Shown: positions 24,235 through 35,672, counted from the first letter of the stretch. The stretch is DNA of 64,000 bases from Mactromeris polynyma (GCA_032209605.1 JASFXZ010000027.1:8947372-9011371); one strand, 5' to 3'. Notes: generated by a model not told the origin, from the letters alone. Program-made: numbers and translations.

Positions 24235-24410
24235 CATTGGTTACTGGTGCTGGTTAACTGTTAACCCAGCTACTAGAGATGGGTTAGTTTAACCAGGTTT
24301 TGAGCCCGGTTAAAGTAACCAGATTTTTTTATACAACTCATAACCGTGGTTAAACCACATTTTAGCCAGTTGGTTAGTTTAACCACTTGGTTAAGCGTTT
24401 ATACAATTGG
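24235..24410. repeat. GGTTAA-rich repeat, right copy
   Basis: It has many GGTTA/TAACC palindromes and ends ...TTTATACAATTGGGTG. The reverse complement begins like the left copy (CCAAT.GTATAAAC). It abuts the transporter exon-1 donor. Either two MITE copies in opposite orientation or the ends of one larger element. Confidence 0.5.
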
Positions 24411-24481
24411 GTGCGGGTAGATAGGGAGAAGGCAAATGAACATTTCGTTTAAATTTTGGCCCGAGATAAAATAATTCTTAC

Positions 24482-25091
24482 CTGCAACAATTCCAGTAAA
24501 CATGACAACAGACTGGAACACATCTGTCCATATAACCGCCTTAAATCCACCAACAGATGTGTATATTACAGATACAGTCGAAAATATAACAATCGATGAC
24601 CACTGTGGAAGGCCAGCCACAGATTCTAGCGCTAGTGCCGTGCCATACATGACGATACCCATGTAGAATGTGTAGTGGATAACACCCAATGTTACCGCAA
24701 TGTAGCGCACTTTGTCCTTCCCGTATCGTAGCTTATAGTATTCATACACGCTCGTAATCTTCAAAGGATGGAATATCGGAACAGCAATGACAGCAGCGAT
24801 TAAGTATCCAAATATGACACCGATACATTGTACGGCATACTGCATTCCATAGGCATATCCTTCTGCTGGAAATCCCAAGATCAGGATAGAGGACTGAAAA
24901 GTTACCACAAAGGAAAGTCCAACAGGAATTGCTTTGAGTTTTCTATCTCCGAGAAAATAGTTGGTTGTTGTATTGCGCTTCTTGTCTCGAAATGCGAAGA
25001 AAACTCCAATCAGCAAAGATCCAAGAAGGAGAATTCCAAAAACAACATAATCAACTACAGAAAATCTCTTCGTTAATTCCGTTCCCTCCAT
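24482..25091 (-). CDS. SLC5-type sodium-coupled monocarboxylate transporter, exon 1
   Basis: The start Met at 25091 (MEGTELTKRFSVVDYVVFGI) is chosen because homologous transporters begin about ten residues before the VVDYVVF segment. The frame is open further upstream only through repeat-derived sequence. The exon carries the first half of the symporter fold: TTNYFLGDRK, ITSVYEYYKLRYG, and the family signature GGFKAVIWTDVFQSVV. It ends at CAG/GTAAG in phase 1. Vertebrate SLC5A8 genes have many introns, whereas this gene has one, which suggests intron loss or a retrocopy that later gained an intron. Confidence 0.9.
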
Positions 25092-25160
25092 GTTTGTTAA
25101 ACTGGTCACTAATGTCAATGTCAAGTGTACACTCACCACTGTATTTGAACAAGGTATATT

Positions 25161-25205
25161 AAACAAACAACAACAAACAAACTTTATTGCAAATCGGCAA
25201 ACAAA
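25161..25205 (-). mobile_element. LINE-like 3' tail upstream of SLC5 start
   Basis: The minus strand reads TTTGCAATAAAGTTTGTTTG and then a GTT/GTTT-rich run. AATAAAGTTTG plus a short repeat is the usual 3' end of LINE families in marine invertebrates. It lies about 70 bases upstream of the proposed start codon, so it would fall in the 5' UTR or promoter. Confidence 0.4.
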
Positions 25206-25988
25206 TTTACCTTTGGCAACGAAAAGCAACAACATATATACAACACAAATAATCACAAAAGTATCAATCGTGAAAATGACACAATTCACGTATTCACGTA
25301 TGGAGGTATTTACATATACATTTGTATGTACATATAATGTATGTATATAAACAGGTTTCAACGATAGAGGAGAGCAATATAATTCGAATACAAGTATATA
25401 TTTAAGATGAAGACATAATAGGCATTACATCAATCAGTATTGACTTTTATATGATTCTAATGTTAAAAGAATGTTTCAGAAAATAACATATCTGATATAA
25501 AGTTTTTTTGTTTTCAGTTTTCATCAAATTATTAAACATAGATAGTGAAGGCCATCTTATATAAGGCATGTATTTTTGTCTTAAAGCGATGTATAATGTA
25601 CGGCGATCCGTGGCAGCAAACGACGGATTGTTACTATTTAAAATCCTTTCACTTCTCTGGCCACCTTTCAAATATAACGTCTGTTATTCACACCACGTTA
25701 CAAGGGCAAGTATTTGTTGAACGGTTTAATCACATTTGATGATTATAGCAGTACATAATGTTTACGCGACATCTCGTTCGCTCGAATAGGGCGGGCCTGG
25801 CTAACTAACATTTCTAGCTCTCGGTAGAGGCTTTGGGAGCATGTGGTTATAAATACCTTGATTCATGCTTAATTCTAACCTCAAAGCAGAAAAGGTTCCG
25901 GTACCACGCACAACTACCTTCACAAGCGTCAGGTGAAGTAACTGTCATGAGGAGTTAAGCTTGAATCACGTAGTGACGTATATATGTA

Positions 25989-26164
25989 CAGTCGGACCTC
26001 GTTCATTCGAATTCATCGGGTCTGAAATTTTATTTCGAATAATATATGGTTTCGAATGCCCATTTCAATTCGTTGTCCATAAGAAGGTGTATCAGGACCT
26101 AATAATTATTTCGGGTGATACCAAGTACTCGAATAGAAAGTGTCGAATAAACGAGGTCCGACTG
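25989..26164. mobile_element. Tc1/mariner-like MITE (CAGTCGGACCTCGTT ends)
   Basis: The ends CAGTCGGACCTCGTT and AACGAGGTCCGACTG are perfect inverted repeats. The left end is preceded by TA. It is 176 bp and noncoding. A second copy, interrupted by another MITE, is at 33234-33589. Confidence 0.85.
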
Positions 26165-27130
26165 GTGTAAATAATTATAAAACATAATATTCATTATGAT
26201 TCATTATGCTGTATATGTTATGTTACAACTAGTGTTTTAAAACATACTTGAACTGAAAATCCTCATACTGTCGAATTAACTTTGAATTGTTACCTATACA
26301 AGGGACGATCAGAAAGTATGTGGATTATTGTGCCTGCATGGAAAGTTGACTGGAGAACAAACGTTTCTGCAATACCCTCAGCTCCATTTGTCCATTGTTG
26401 GTATTTGTATTAGTTAGTTCCAAACCGATTTTGGACGTATCTATGCAAACTCAAGTGGGTAGGGTTCCTTAAAAATATAAATATGTATCAGCTTACACTA
26501 AAGTTTTCATTATCGAACGCATAGTGTGAAGATAAGTTTATCGCTTTACAAGCTTTCCCTTTACAAAATGCTTACTGTTCACATGAATCACGCGTTGTGC
26601 TGCGAGAAACACTATACTGTTGGGATCCACTGTATATGGACAAGTGAATGTGGTTTTGTTGATCGATAGTTTTATGTTTCATTGTTTTCATGAATGTAGT
26701 GTCCATTGTCCAAATCTGTGTCACTAAAATCGTAATCTATAACAAAGCTGTTTAAGACTTTAATTAAAGTCGTTTCGTAACCCTGCACATAACTTCTCAT
26801 TTCTGTTCGTTTCATAACTTGTATTTTGTAACCATTCAACCATGTGTTCGTAACCTTACTTTACCGCTCGCAGTTTATTTACTAGGATTAGTTCACATTA
26901 CATGATTATATGAGGCAAATTTTGAAAATACATAGTACATATAGACATATAACAAGGCTGGGTGGAAGACTAACAAATCATTAAACGGTAAAGCTAATAT
27001 AACAATACCGAAAAGTAAAATAAGGTTTCCAGTCGGTTCATGACCTAGATCGTAAAAAAAAAGTTTTTAGCCAGGTGAATTGAAATTTGGTATTTGAATA
27101 TAGAAACTTTAGTACAGTTTATCGGAATAT
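26165..27130. other. intergenic, nothing supported
   Basis: A+T-rich with no coding frame or element boundary that can be assigned. Confidence 0.3.
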
Positions 27131-27132
27131 GT

Positions 27133-27542
27133 TTTAGCTCACCCGGTAAAAAAGCTCAGGTTGAGTTATCATGTGTGATCACTCACTGTCCGTCGTCCGC
27201 CTGTCTGTCCGTCCGTCCGTATGTGCGTCTGTTCGTCCACTGTTATAGTTTCCTCCTAAACCACTGGGCCAACTTTGGCCAAAGTTCACAGAAATAATTC
27301 GAATGTGGTCCCCTTTCAGTATTGTTCAAAGAATTCAATTCCACGCAGATTTCAAGTTTCCGCGGCAACGGAAAGTATAAATTAAAAAAATATTTTTGTC
27401 CGATTTCGATGTAAAAATTCACACAGATGTACCTTTGGAGACCCTCTACCAAAATTGTACAAATTATGTGGATTCGTCAAAAACATGGCTGCCAGGGGGC
27501 GGAGTCACTTTTCCTATATGTATATATAGCGCATACCGAAGA
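27133..27542 (+). mobile_element. mollusc dispersed repeat, interrupted by SINE
   Basis: It starts TTTAGCTCACCCGGTAAAAA and has the GTCCGTCGTCCG...CGTCCGTCCG stretch and GGCTGCCAGGGGGCGGAGTC. The same motifs recur in the copies near 52.0 and 61.1 kb. Its 3' half is absent past the SINE. Confidence 0.6.
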
Positions 27543-27556
27543 ATCTTCATCATCAG

Positions 27557-27851
27557 CGGATCCGTGGTCCAGTGGTAAAACGCTGGACTTGTAATCCAGG
27601 GATCGCTGGTTCGATTCCCCGCTCAATCACTGACAGTACTAACAGTCTTTCGGACGAGACTTTAAAAACCGAGGTCCCGTGTATGATGCTTTACATCGAG
27701 CTCGTAAAAGAACCAGGGGTGCTTCTGGAACTGGGGCATCTTCTGTATCATGCACTATCCTCCACAAATCTAATATGACTAACATTCTTCTGGAGGCGTC
27801 GCCCATATGGGAAACCGGTGGCGACGATAAATAAACGCAAATACAAAAAAA
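27557..27851 (+). mobile_element. tRNA-Thr-headed SINE, full length
   Basis: The head CGGATCCGTGGTCCAGTGG is box A. CTGGACTTGTAATCCAG is a perfect anticodon arm with TGT (Thr), and GGTTCGATTCC is box B. A ~230-bp body follows, with GGCGTCGCCCATATGGG, and the element ends AATAAACGCAAATACAAAAA. It is flanked by ATCTTCATCATCAG (27543-27556) and ATCTGCATCATCAG (27852-27865), a 14-bp target duplication with one mismatch. Confidence 0.85.
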
Positions 27852-27966
27852 ATCTGCATCATCAGATTAGCCGATAGTTATCGATGCGAGTGTTGCTAAT
27901 CAGTGGGCACGGTGGTCGGAAACACTCGGAAGCCTCCGTGATTTACCGATTTATGATATGATTTCA

Positions 27967-28101
27967 TGATCGTTATCGTTCGCGACTTAATTAGCCACCC
28001 CCGCTGTGTATAGCCCGCATAATGAAATTGCCCCGGGCAGTACTAATTTATCAGAATGTATAATTATACATTAATGATACTTATTGTGGCCTCTTTCGAA
28101 A
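27967..28101 (-). repeat. dispersed element end, inverted partner of 7663-7800
   Basis: The reverse complement matches 7663-7800, including GCCCGGGGCAATTTCATTATG and the TTTCGAAAGAGGC terminus. Confidence 0.65.
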
Positions 28102-28223
28102 AAAAATATATTGAATTATGAATAGAACAGAACCACCGGGGAGTATCACGTGGTCTCCATCGTACATTTGCCGTACAAGATGGCTGAAAATTCCGTCAAA
28201 ATGTGATTAGTATTGATGATTAC

Positions 28224-29300
28224 CGATATGGTAGAATCTTTAGAATAGGTGCAGAGTACCCGCATTGTGACAGAAGTTACTCAAGTGCAGCTGCTTTTCG
28301 GTTTCCGAGGTTTAATTAACCTGAAACTCGATACACATTTTATTTGTTGTTCGTACATTGTCCGAAAATGTATGTTATTTGGGTATTTCAGCACAAAAAT
28401 ATGGTGTATATTTCTACAAAATATTGATTCAATTTGCGAATGCAGTATGTCGGTTTTTAACAAAAGTTATTGATATATTTTTAAACGAGTACATTGTCCG
28501 ACCAAAATATTTATGAGTGCACTGTCCGAACGATTTTCAATGATCCTTTTGGTGACGTGAAAACTTATTTTCACTTTTTTATATGAAATTCTTCATGCTC
28601 AGAACATCTCTTCTATATGCTATGTTTTCTTAAAACCACTACATTTCAACACCAGATTTAATGTACAGTGGAGTCTCCCAACTCCAAACGCCCTTCGGAC
28701 AAACTATAAAGTTCGGATTAGAGGAGATTCCGGACAGGAGAAGATTTCTCCATTGAATGTCCGTAGTTAAAATATTCTTTCAGTAATTTGAATAAGTTCG
28801 CTAGATGATGTTCGCATTAACGCGACGTAATATATAATGTCTTAATGCATTCTTTTACTCCTCTTTGCCGAGTCATAAGAACATTTAAGCTAAAGTATTT
28901 TACATAAATTATGTAAACTTGGAAATTGAATTCAAAAGCATAAGTTATATGAGACTAACATATTTGTGCTCCTTTCATACATAGAAGATGTGCAGTGTGA
29001 AATGCAAAATTCATGTCATCTATATGTAAATTACCATTATAAAATGTGTTTGTTCATTATAGAATTTTAAAAATCTCTTTCAATGAATCATTCAACGCAT
29101 CAAATGATTTTAAACATAGCTGCAATTAAATGTGGGTGTTTTGCGACGTTACCGTCCATAAAACATGAACAGATATCCACATAGGTCTGTGTATTTTCAA
29201 AATGCCATACACGTACTTTAAAATTATGCAACATAGCACGTGAGTAACTTGTGTTACAATACGGGAACTCTGCGCCTATTCTAAAGATCCTACCTTATCG
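28224..29300. mobile_element. 1.08-kb element with ~65-bp terminal inverted repeats
   Basis: The left arm 28224-28288 (GGTAGAATCTTTAGAATAGG onward) is matched by the reverse complement of 29236-29300 (GGTAGGATCTTTAGAATAGG onward). Inside are three ACATTGTCCGA/ACTGTCCGA motifs (near 28356, 28492, 28522) and the start of another MITE (CAGTGGAGTCTCCC at 28666). No transposase frame exists, so it is nonautonomous. Confidence 0.7.
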
Positions 29301-29495
29301 TTGCCCGTACAAACACAACAAATAATTTGTTCTTAAATTACATAGTTCATACATAAAGATGAATATTACAAGTGATTGTATAAACAAATAATAACAAAAC
29401 AAAAGAAATGGGAATAAACTCAATTAATTCTAACAGTAAGTATGATATTTCTCTGGTTAAGTGCGTGTATAGTGAATAATGCCAAGTTATATAAA

Positions 29496-29648
29496 GTTTT
29501 TTCTCGGTTGATTGAAGTAATTCTAAAAATTCAAACATAGAAGGTCTTTTGAAATAATAAGTCTTAATATAGTTTTTTTCTCAGTTGATTGAAGTAATTC
29601 TAAAAATTCAAACATAGAAGGTCTTTTGAAATAATAAGTCTTAATATA
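29496..29648 (+). repeat. 77-bp tandem duplication
   Basis: GTTGATTGAAGTAATTCTAA starts at 29507 and again at 29584. The two copies are nearly identical. Confidence 0.9.
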
Positions 29649-29789
29649 TTTCCTAGGACATATGCACGTGAAGTGAAATTCATTTTCTTAATCATTTAAA
29701 TTACAACATAAACAATATCTTTCATAACGTTGGATTTGATTTCTTTATGCATCATAATGTACTTTGTTTCGGCAAGGTAGGCTCTATAA

Positions 29790-31330
29790 TGGTAGTTACT
29801 TAGCTTTCTAGCATCGCAGACATACATTTGTCTCTTTTCAACAGAAATTATAATGACACTTATTTTGTCTGTTAAAAACATGATCTTGTTTTTTTTATGA
29901 TGGAGTGCTATTAATTATACCATGGACATATATAAACCATATGTCCGTGTCCGTATGTATACCATCATCATAGGTGCAGTGGGGATTTTATCAAAATGAT
30001 AGTAAATACAAATTTATTTGTGATATTTTAAATTTCATCGAAAATTATCTTTTTTTTTCATACTTTTGTATATAAAAATTGATAGGTTATGTAAAATGCC
30101 TTTGTTATCCGAGGTAAAAAGTTCGGAGAATTTGAGAATATTTGGTCTTCTCCAAAAGTATTTTTTAATGTATAATTGTCTGTATTCATGGTGTATAAAG
30201 GACATTCTAATATAAAATGAAATTCGTCTTCTAAAACATTACAAAGTTGACATTTTCTCTCTGATCTTGGTATAGCATTTGGTTTATTCCATCTTTCCGT
30301 TTCAATTTTCAGTCTATGGCTTGATACTCTTAATCTAGTCAAAGCAAATCTATATTTAGTAATATTAATTTGTCAAGATACGGTTTAAAGTTAAAATAAG
30401 CAAATAATGTGTATGTTGATGCTCTAGAAGAATTACTTAATTGATTATTCCATGATTGCACAAAGTTGTCACTTAACCTTTGTTTCACAATACTCATAAA
30501 CATTTCTGGGTGCCCAATCCCTGATACAACCATACGTCATTAAAGCCTAGGTGTTCTAGGATAGATCTCACATTCGTGGCCCAATTTGGTTTATTTGGAT
30601 GATTTGTAATATCATTTAACATCATTGTATATACCTTTTTAATAAACTTTCTGTCGCTTGTCTGAATATTTTTTAACCAAAATCTAATAATATTTAAAAA
30701 CCAATATATTTTTAAGGGATGTCTGCCAAGTTCTCCGTACACAAAATTATTCTGCGTTTGTTCTCTCACTCCTAAAATTTGTTTACAGTACTGTAGATGA
30801 ATATTTTCCAACTTATTTGCATGTGCATATCCCCATACTTCAGATCCATAGTTTAAAATCGGTAGTATTAATTTGTCGAATAGACTTAATTTATGACTAA
30901 CTGTGATATTAACAAATTTGTTAAGATATGATCTTAGTTTAAAAATACCTTTAAGTGCCTGTCCACTTAAAGCCTCGAATGTTAAATTAAAAGATCCTCC
31001 TGTTGAAAATACGGTGCCCAAATATGTGAATTTGGATACTATTTCTAGCTGCTTACTTTCGTAATTAAAAGTTACATTTTTCCTTAATCTTCCACTTTTT
31101 TTAAAGATCATTACTTTTGTTTTGTTAATATTAACAACTAATTTCCACTTATAACAATATGTACATAAAGTATCTAAACCTTTCTGCAATCCAGTTTCAG
31201 TTTCAGAGAATATTACAATATCATCTGCAACAAAAATAATTTAAACATTCCAATATCAATACCTTCACATCCATTTAACATCATATATTCTTCAAGATCA
31301 TTAACATACAAAGAGAAAAGCAGAGGGGAT
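29790..31330 (-). mobile_element. non-LTR retrotransposon fragment, frameshifted
   Basis: On the minus strand, from about 31330, the reading is SPLLFSLYVNDLEEYMMLNG, then after a frameshift ADDIVIFSETETGLQKGLDT: the reverse transcriptase catalytic ADD motif and its surroundings. It continues through KFTYLGTVFSTGG and LPILNYGSEVWGYA to about 30494, shifts frame near 30510 and again near 30340, and ends with the knuckle CQLCNVLEDEFHFILECPLY and a stop at 30058. The 3' region (29790-29925) matches the repeat at 7.45-7.6 kb. The 5' half is missing and the copy is inactive. Confidence 0.85.
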
Positions 31331-32075
31331 ATTCAAACATAAAACAGACAAACGGATATTTGTTTCTACATAAAAATTGGTTGGAAAGAGAAAGCTTTTC
31401 TTTTCGGACAATGACTAAATCTAATAACGTTGCTTTTAATTCACTACCCAACACACATTCGTTACAGTACATCCACTTCAGTGTTTAAGATTAGCTCTTC
31501 AATAAATCATAATTGTAATTAGTCATATCACTGTTTTAGTTTGTAAGTATTATCTCAACGGTATATAGAAGTTCACATCAAAATCTATTTGTTGGCTTTT
31601 ATGACTTATTCATACATTAAGTACTTTTTACTGTTTAAGATAAGGCAAGCGAAAGTGGAATATATGATGATACGCTGCACGTATGTAAGAGGCATACGGA
31701 CAACTCGTTGGATGAGGAAACATTCATGAGAGCATGAGAGCACTGTTTCAGTCTGTATGAGCAATACGTTACGGTAAAATGTCCAGCAACAGCGTTCCGT
31801 GTTGGTTTAAAATATGTAATGACCGCGGCTCATGCTGTTAGAGATATCGTAGGTAATTTACTGTCTTGCTCAATCGTTTATTGCCTTTGCAAGAGCTTAA
31901 TATTTTCTGAATATCGCAGAGTTTATTCAGATTAATAGTCTGAAAAAGCATGTAGTTCGAAGCATTTTTATTAGAGAATCTCATGTAGTTTGTTCAGTTT
32001 CATAGTTATGAAACTGTTTTCTATCATCACAGACCTAGACAGAACAGGCAATTCTGAATGGACATTGTTAGAACA
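31331..32075. other. intergenic, no gene
   Basis: Short frames only; nothing recognised before the tandem array. Confidence 0.3.
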
Positions 32076-32078
32076 TTC

Positions 32079-32462
32079 GGTAACATGGGTAAGTGATGGC
32101 AGCTGTCAGGGCGGTAACATGGGTAAGTGATGGCAGCTGTCAGGGCGGTAACATGGGTAAGTGATGGCAGCTGTCAGGGCGGTAACATGGGTAAGTGATG
32201 GCAGCTGTCAGGGCACTATCAGACACTGGGTAAGTGATGGCAGCTGTCAGGGCACTATCAGACACTGGGTAAGTGATGGCAGCTGTCAGGGCACTATCAG
32301 ACACTGGGTAAGTGATGGCAGCTGTCAGGGCACTATCAGACACTGGGTAAGTGATGACAGCTGTCAGGGCACTATCAGACACTGGGTAAGTGATGGCAGC
32401 TGTCAGGGCACTATCAGACACTTGGTAAGTGATGGCAGCTGTCAGGGCACTATCAGACACTT
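32079..32462 (+). repeat. 34-bp then 39-bp tandem array
   Basis: About four 34-bp units (GGTAACATGGGTAAGTGATG...) change into about seven 39-bp units in which GGTAACAT is replaced by CACTATCAGACACT; both share GGTAAGTGATGGCAGCTGTC. The 39-bp part is open in both strands because 39 is a multiple of three. It is not a gene. Confidence 0.9.
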
Positions 32463-32647
32463 TTTCGTGTTAAGATATTTATCTGGTACATGTATAACAA
32501 TTCATCACGATACTTATCTAGTTAACTTCATAATTATATTGACAAGTAGTTATAAAGTTTCTTTAACGTGATAACCACATAATTCTCTAGTGAATTAAGT
32601 AGTCAACTGGTGGCAGAAATATGCCATCAATAGCTTTCATTGGCGTT

Positions 32648-32712
32648 CCTTCTGTTTGATTTGTGGTACGTACGGTAGGTCATACTATAAGAAAACACAT
32701 TAAAATATGTAA
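32648..32712 (+). repeat. dispersed repeat, copy 2
   Basis: Same-orientation match to 7085-7155 (CTTCTGTTTGATTTGTGGTA...). Confidence 0.6.
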
Positions 32713-32768
32713 ACATTGTATTTATTAAAACATTCAGCCAAAATACAGCGTTTCTAGTTTACAACATA

Positions 32769-32927
32769 CAGTAAGCCTTAATATTAAGACCACCCTTGGA
32801 ACCCTGGAAAAGTGGTCTTAATATTGAGGTTGAATAAGAGCAAAGCAGTGAAAATAGACTTGAAAATTGTGTTTTTAATTTTGACGTGGTCTTAATATTG
32901 AGGTGGTCGTTGTGTGAGGTTTCACTG
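32769..32927. mobile_element. Tc1/mariner-like MITE
   Basis: The left end is TA/CAGTAAGCCTTAATATTAAG and the right end GTGAGGTTTCACTG. Internal GGTCTTAATATTGAGG occurs in both orientations. It is 159 bp, in the same family as 33336-33512. Confidence 0.7.
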
Positions 32928-33233
32928 TGCAAGTCTATTTGTATAGTGACAATAACATGTACTACTCACATTTATAACCTAGCTACATTTGTAATACTGG
33001 AATACATGTAGGTGCATAAAAAAAACTAAACCAGACGGAAATCTGATATATTCTGTTCCTTGTTACAATCGTTGCACAACACATACAAATTTTGCTTTTC
33101 GGTGATTGACTGCGGAATCACAGTGAACTATTATCCGCTAAAAATACAAATATTTGTATATCTTAACAGTTCTGGCATTCTGCCATGTTTAGAAGGCTTC
33201 TGCATTCCAGGTCAATGTCGTTTAACTTAAATA

Positions 33234-33589
33234 CAGTCGGACCTCGTTCATTCCAATTCTTCGGTTCCGATATTCTATTTCCAACAATACATAGTTTCGA
33301 ATAGCCCATTTCAATTCGACATATCTACGAAAATACAGTAAAACCTCAATAATAAAACCACCCTTGTGGCCCTTGTAAACTGGACTTAATACAGAGGTGG
33401 TCTACTATTGAGACTGAAGAAAGAGCAAAACAGTGAAATGGGACTTGAAAAATCTGTTCTTAATTTTGAAATGGTTTTATTATTGAGGTCGTCTTTATGT
33501 GAGGGTTTACTGTACATCGAGACCTGATATTTATTTTGGATGATACCAAGTATACGGACAGAATGTTATCGAATAAACGAGGTCGGACT
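33234..33589. mobile_element. MITE (CAGTCGGACCTCGTT family) carrying a nested MITE
   Basis: The element is bounded by TA on both sides (33232-33233 and 33590-33591), with CAGTCGGACCTCGTT and its inverse as ends. Removing 33336-33512 restores continuity with the copy at 25989-26164. Confidence 0.85.
33336..33512. mobile_element. nested MITE (CAGTAAAACCTC family)
   Basis: CAGTAAAACCTCAATAATAA and GAGGGTTTACTG form the ends, flanked by TA at 33334-33335 and 33513-33514. It is 177 bp and noncoding. It sits inside the outer element. Confidence 0.85.
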
Positions 33590-34261
33590 GTAAAACAACG
33601 CGTCTATCCTATTTATTTTTCTTGCTTGCAAATTCACGAACCAAACGGTTTCTGATAAACCTACATTAGAGGCGTTGTCATGTTTCTTCCAGACTGGAAT
33701 TTTTATGTTGGGTTTCATCAGTAAGGGCGTGTTTATGTATTTGACATACCACCCAAAACTATGTGATATGAGATTTAAAGAAACGCATACATTAAACTGC
33801 ACTTGCTACCGTAATAGCTCTGTATAACCTTATTTACTTTCGATAGAGAAAAAATAAAGCCGAGGAAAGACTGTAATGTACAGGGTTGTAATATTTATTT
33901 CTAGGCAGGGTAAATTTCTGTGTAAAATCTATATCTTTATTAAATATGCTTAAATTTATTTGATTATACATAAGCTATATATTACGCTATGCCTGTTTAA
34001 GTGTTTCCCCTTTGTTGTCCCCCTAAATTCCTATGGTCGGCCGGACCATTCCTTGCACCTCTGTTCCCATGTATGTTTGCTCTTGCACCTCCTCATTCCC
34101 TAATGTCTTGTAGAATGTTGTTACCCCTGGGTACATGAGATCTGTGTGAGGAGGCATTGTCTTATGTATGTGGCGTTCCCTGTAACAACTTTATCTCTCT
34201 TTAGTACTTCAATATCGCAGCAGTTACTTCCCCTTGGGCTTCAATAATTTCCCCGGGTAAA

Positions 34262-34466
34262 CAGTGGAACACGCTTATAACGTACTTGGTTATAACGAAA
34301 TATCGGATAGTAAGTAGAATTTTTTATACACGAACCAAGCTCTTTTATGTTTCTTTGTATAACACGGTAATAATGAAATTTCTTTGTATGGATATAACAA
34401 TTAGGTTTGGATATAACAAAGTAAATTTCTAGGTCCACATAAATTTGTTAGAAGCGTGTTCCACTG
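34262..34466. mobile_element. Tc1/mariner-like MITE (CAGTGGAACACGCTT ends)
   Basis: CAGTGGAACACGCTTATAAC and the inverse AGAAGCGTGTTCCACTG form the ends, with TA after the right end. The 205-bp interior repeats TATAAC motifs. Confidence 0.8.
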
Positions 34467-34469
34467 TAT

Positions 34470-35670
34470 AAAGTAAAAAGGTTTAATTACTGCACCATTT
34501 CTCAGGTTTCTTAAATTGATCAGTATTATAGTCTTACAACAAATAAAATGATATACTCAGTACATTTAAAAATGCAAAATGTAAGATTTCCCAAATTTCA
34601 ATGAGCTGACCTGGGGATACAAGATAAGAACATAATATGATATTATTGAATTTTACGCAAGAATGAAAGCTAAATTTTCTCCCATTCAATGAGTGTTTTC
34701 ATATCAAAATGAATTCAAAAATGTACCGAGTATATTTACAAAGCGTTTTCAATCATACTTAATATTAAATTTTAGCGTGGCCTTGTGTTATACTGTTCGC
34801 ACTTCTTCCGGGTCGATCAGTGAAAACAAAATCAACGGTTTTAAATTACAAGTATACTGCTTGATATCAAGTCATACTGTAATAGAATATAATATATGTA
34901 ACGTTATCCAACCAAACAGTTGTGTATATAATATCCGTTTTGCTTATCCATACATTATTTGGAGATAATTATAAGCCCTAAACATCAAAGTGAAACATAT
35001 TTAAAGCTCTCCTAAGATCGGTTTTAAATAAAGATGATTATGTGCAGCATTATCGATCAACTCCAAGATATAAGATCGCAACTACTCTATATTCTTTATT
35101 TCAGTCTCAACTATGTACGGTACAACATAATAAACATACAAATTAACTGAATATTCTGAATAGAGTTATAAATGACTTATTATCACTTAAAGGTAAGGAT
35201 CAGCCGCTAATTGTATATTAAAATTGTAAAAAACACAATACGTATGATGCTGATATACAAAATGGGCGCTCAATTAATGCGCATCTAAAAGTATTACTAG
35301 AAAAACAATTATCAACCTGACCAGATTGAGAGTGAACTAATTAGCACATATAAAAGCCACATCTTTGTAAACTGCTCAAGCAGATGTTACTAACGAGTTA
35401 AAGGTGTATCAAAATGTGTGACACATCGATAGAACATTCGTAATAAAATATCCGTTGCTTTGAAGTACTAGTATATATGAATAGGTATCACATCCGTTGG
35501 TGGACAGCAAAACATTTGATAATGAAAGTCTAGTATAACTGGTTCCGGGCAAGCAAACCCAAATAATACCGGTAAATCGGACATCAGTCAGTACGAGCTC
35601 AGCTGACGAAGACGAAACTTGATTTCATTGCAATCATTTTAATTGTACTGAGTTGAAGTTGAGTTTTTCA
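34470..35670. other. intergenic, no gene
   Basis: A+T-rich with short frames only. Confidence 0.3.
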
Positions 35671-35672
35671 AC

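Larger units (their letters stand above)
20017..24481 (-). other. single intron of the SLC5 gene (4.46 kb)
   Basis: The GT donor (CAG/GTAAG) is at 24481-24480 and the AG acceptor at 20018-20017. The intron contains a plus-strand truncated LINE, paired GGTTAA-rich repeats near its two ends, and a small hairpin. Confidence 0.85.

Noticed and set aside
25092..25361. N-terminal extension of the SLC5 protein
   Set aside because: The frame is open upstream of the Met at 25091, but the peptide is unlike any SLC5 N-terminus and includes a LINE-like tail.
27557..27630. A functional tRNA-Thr (TGT) gene
   Set aside because: The head has good A and B boxes and an anticodon arm, but the acceptor stem is imperfect, a SINE body and A-rich tail follow, and target duplications flank it.
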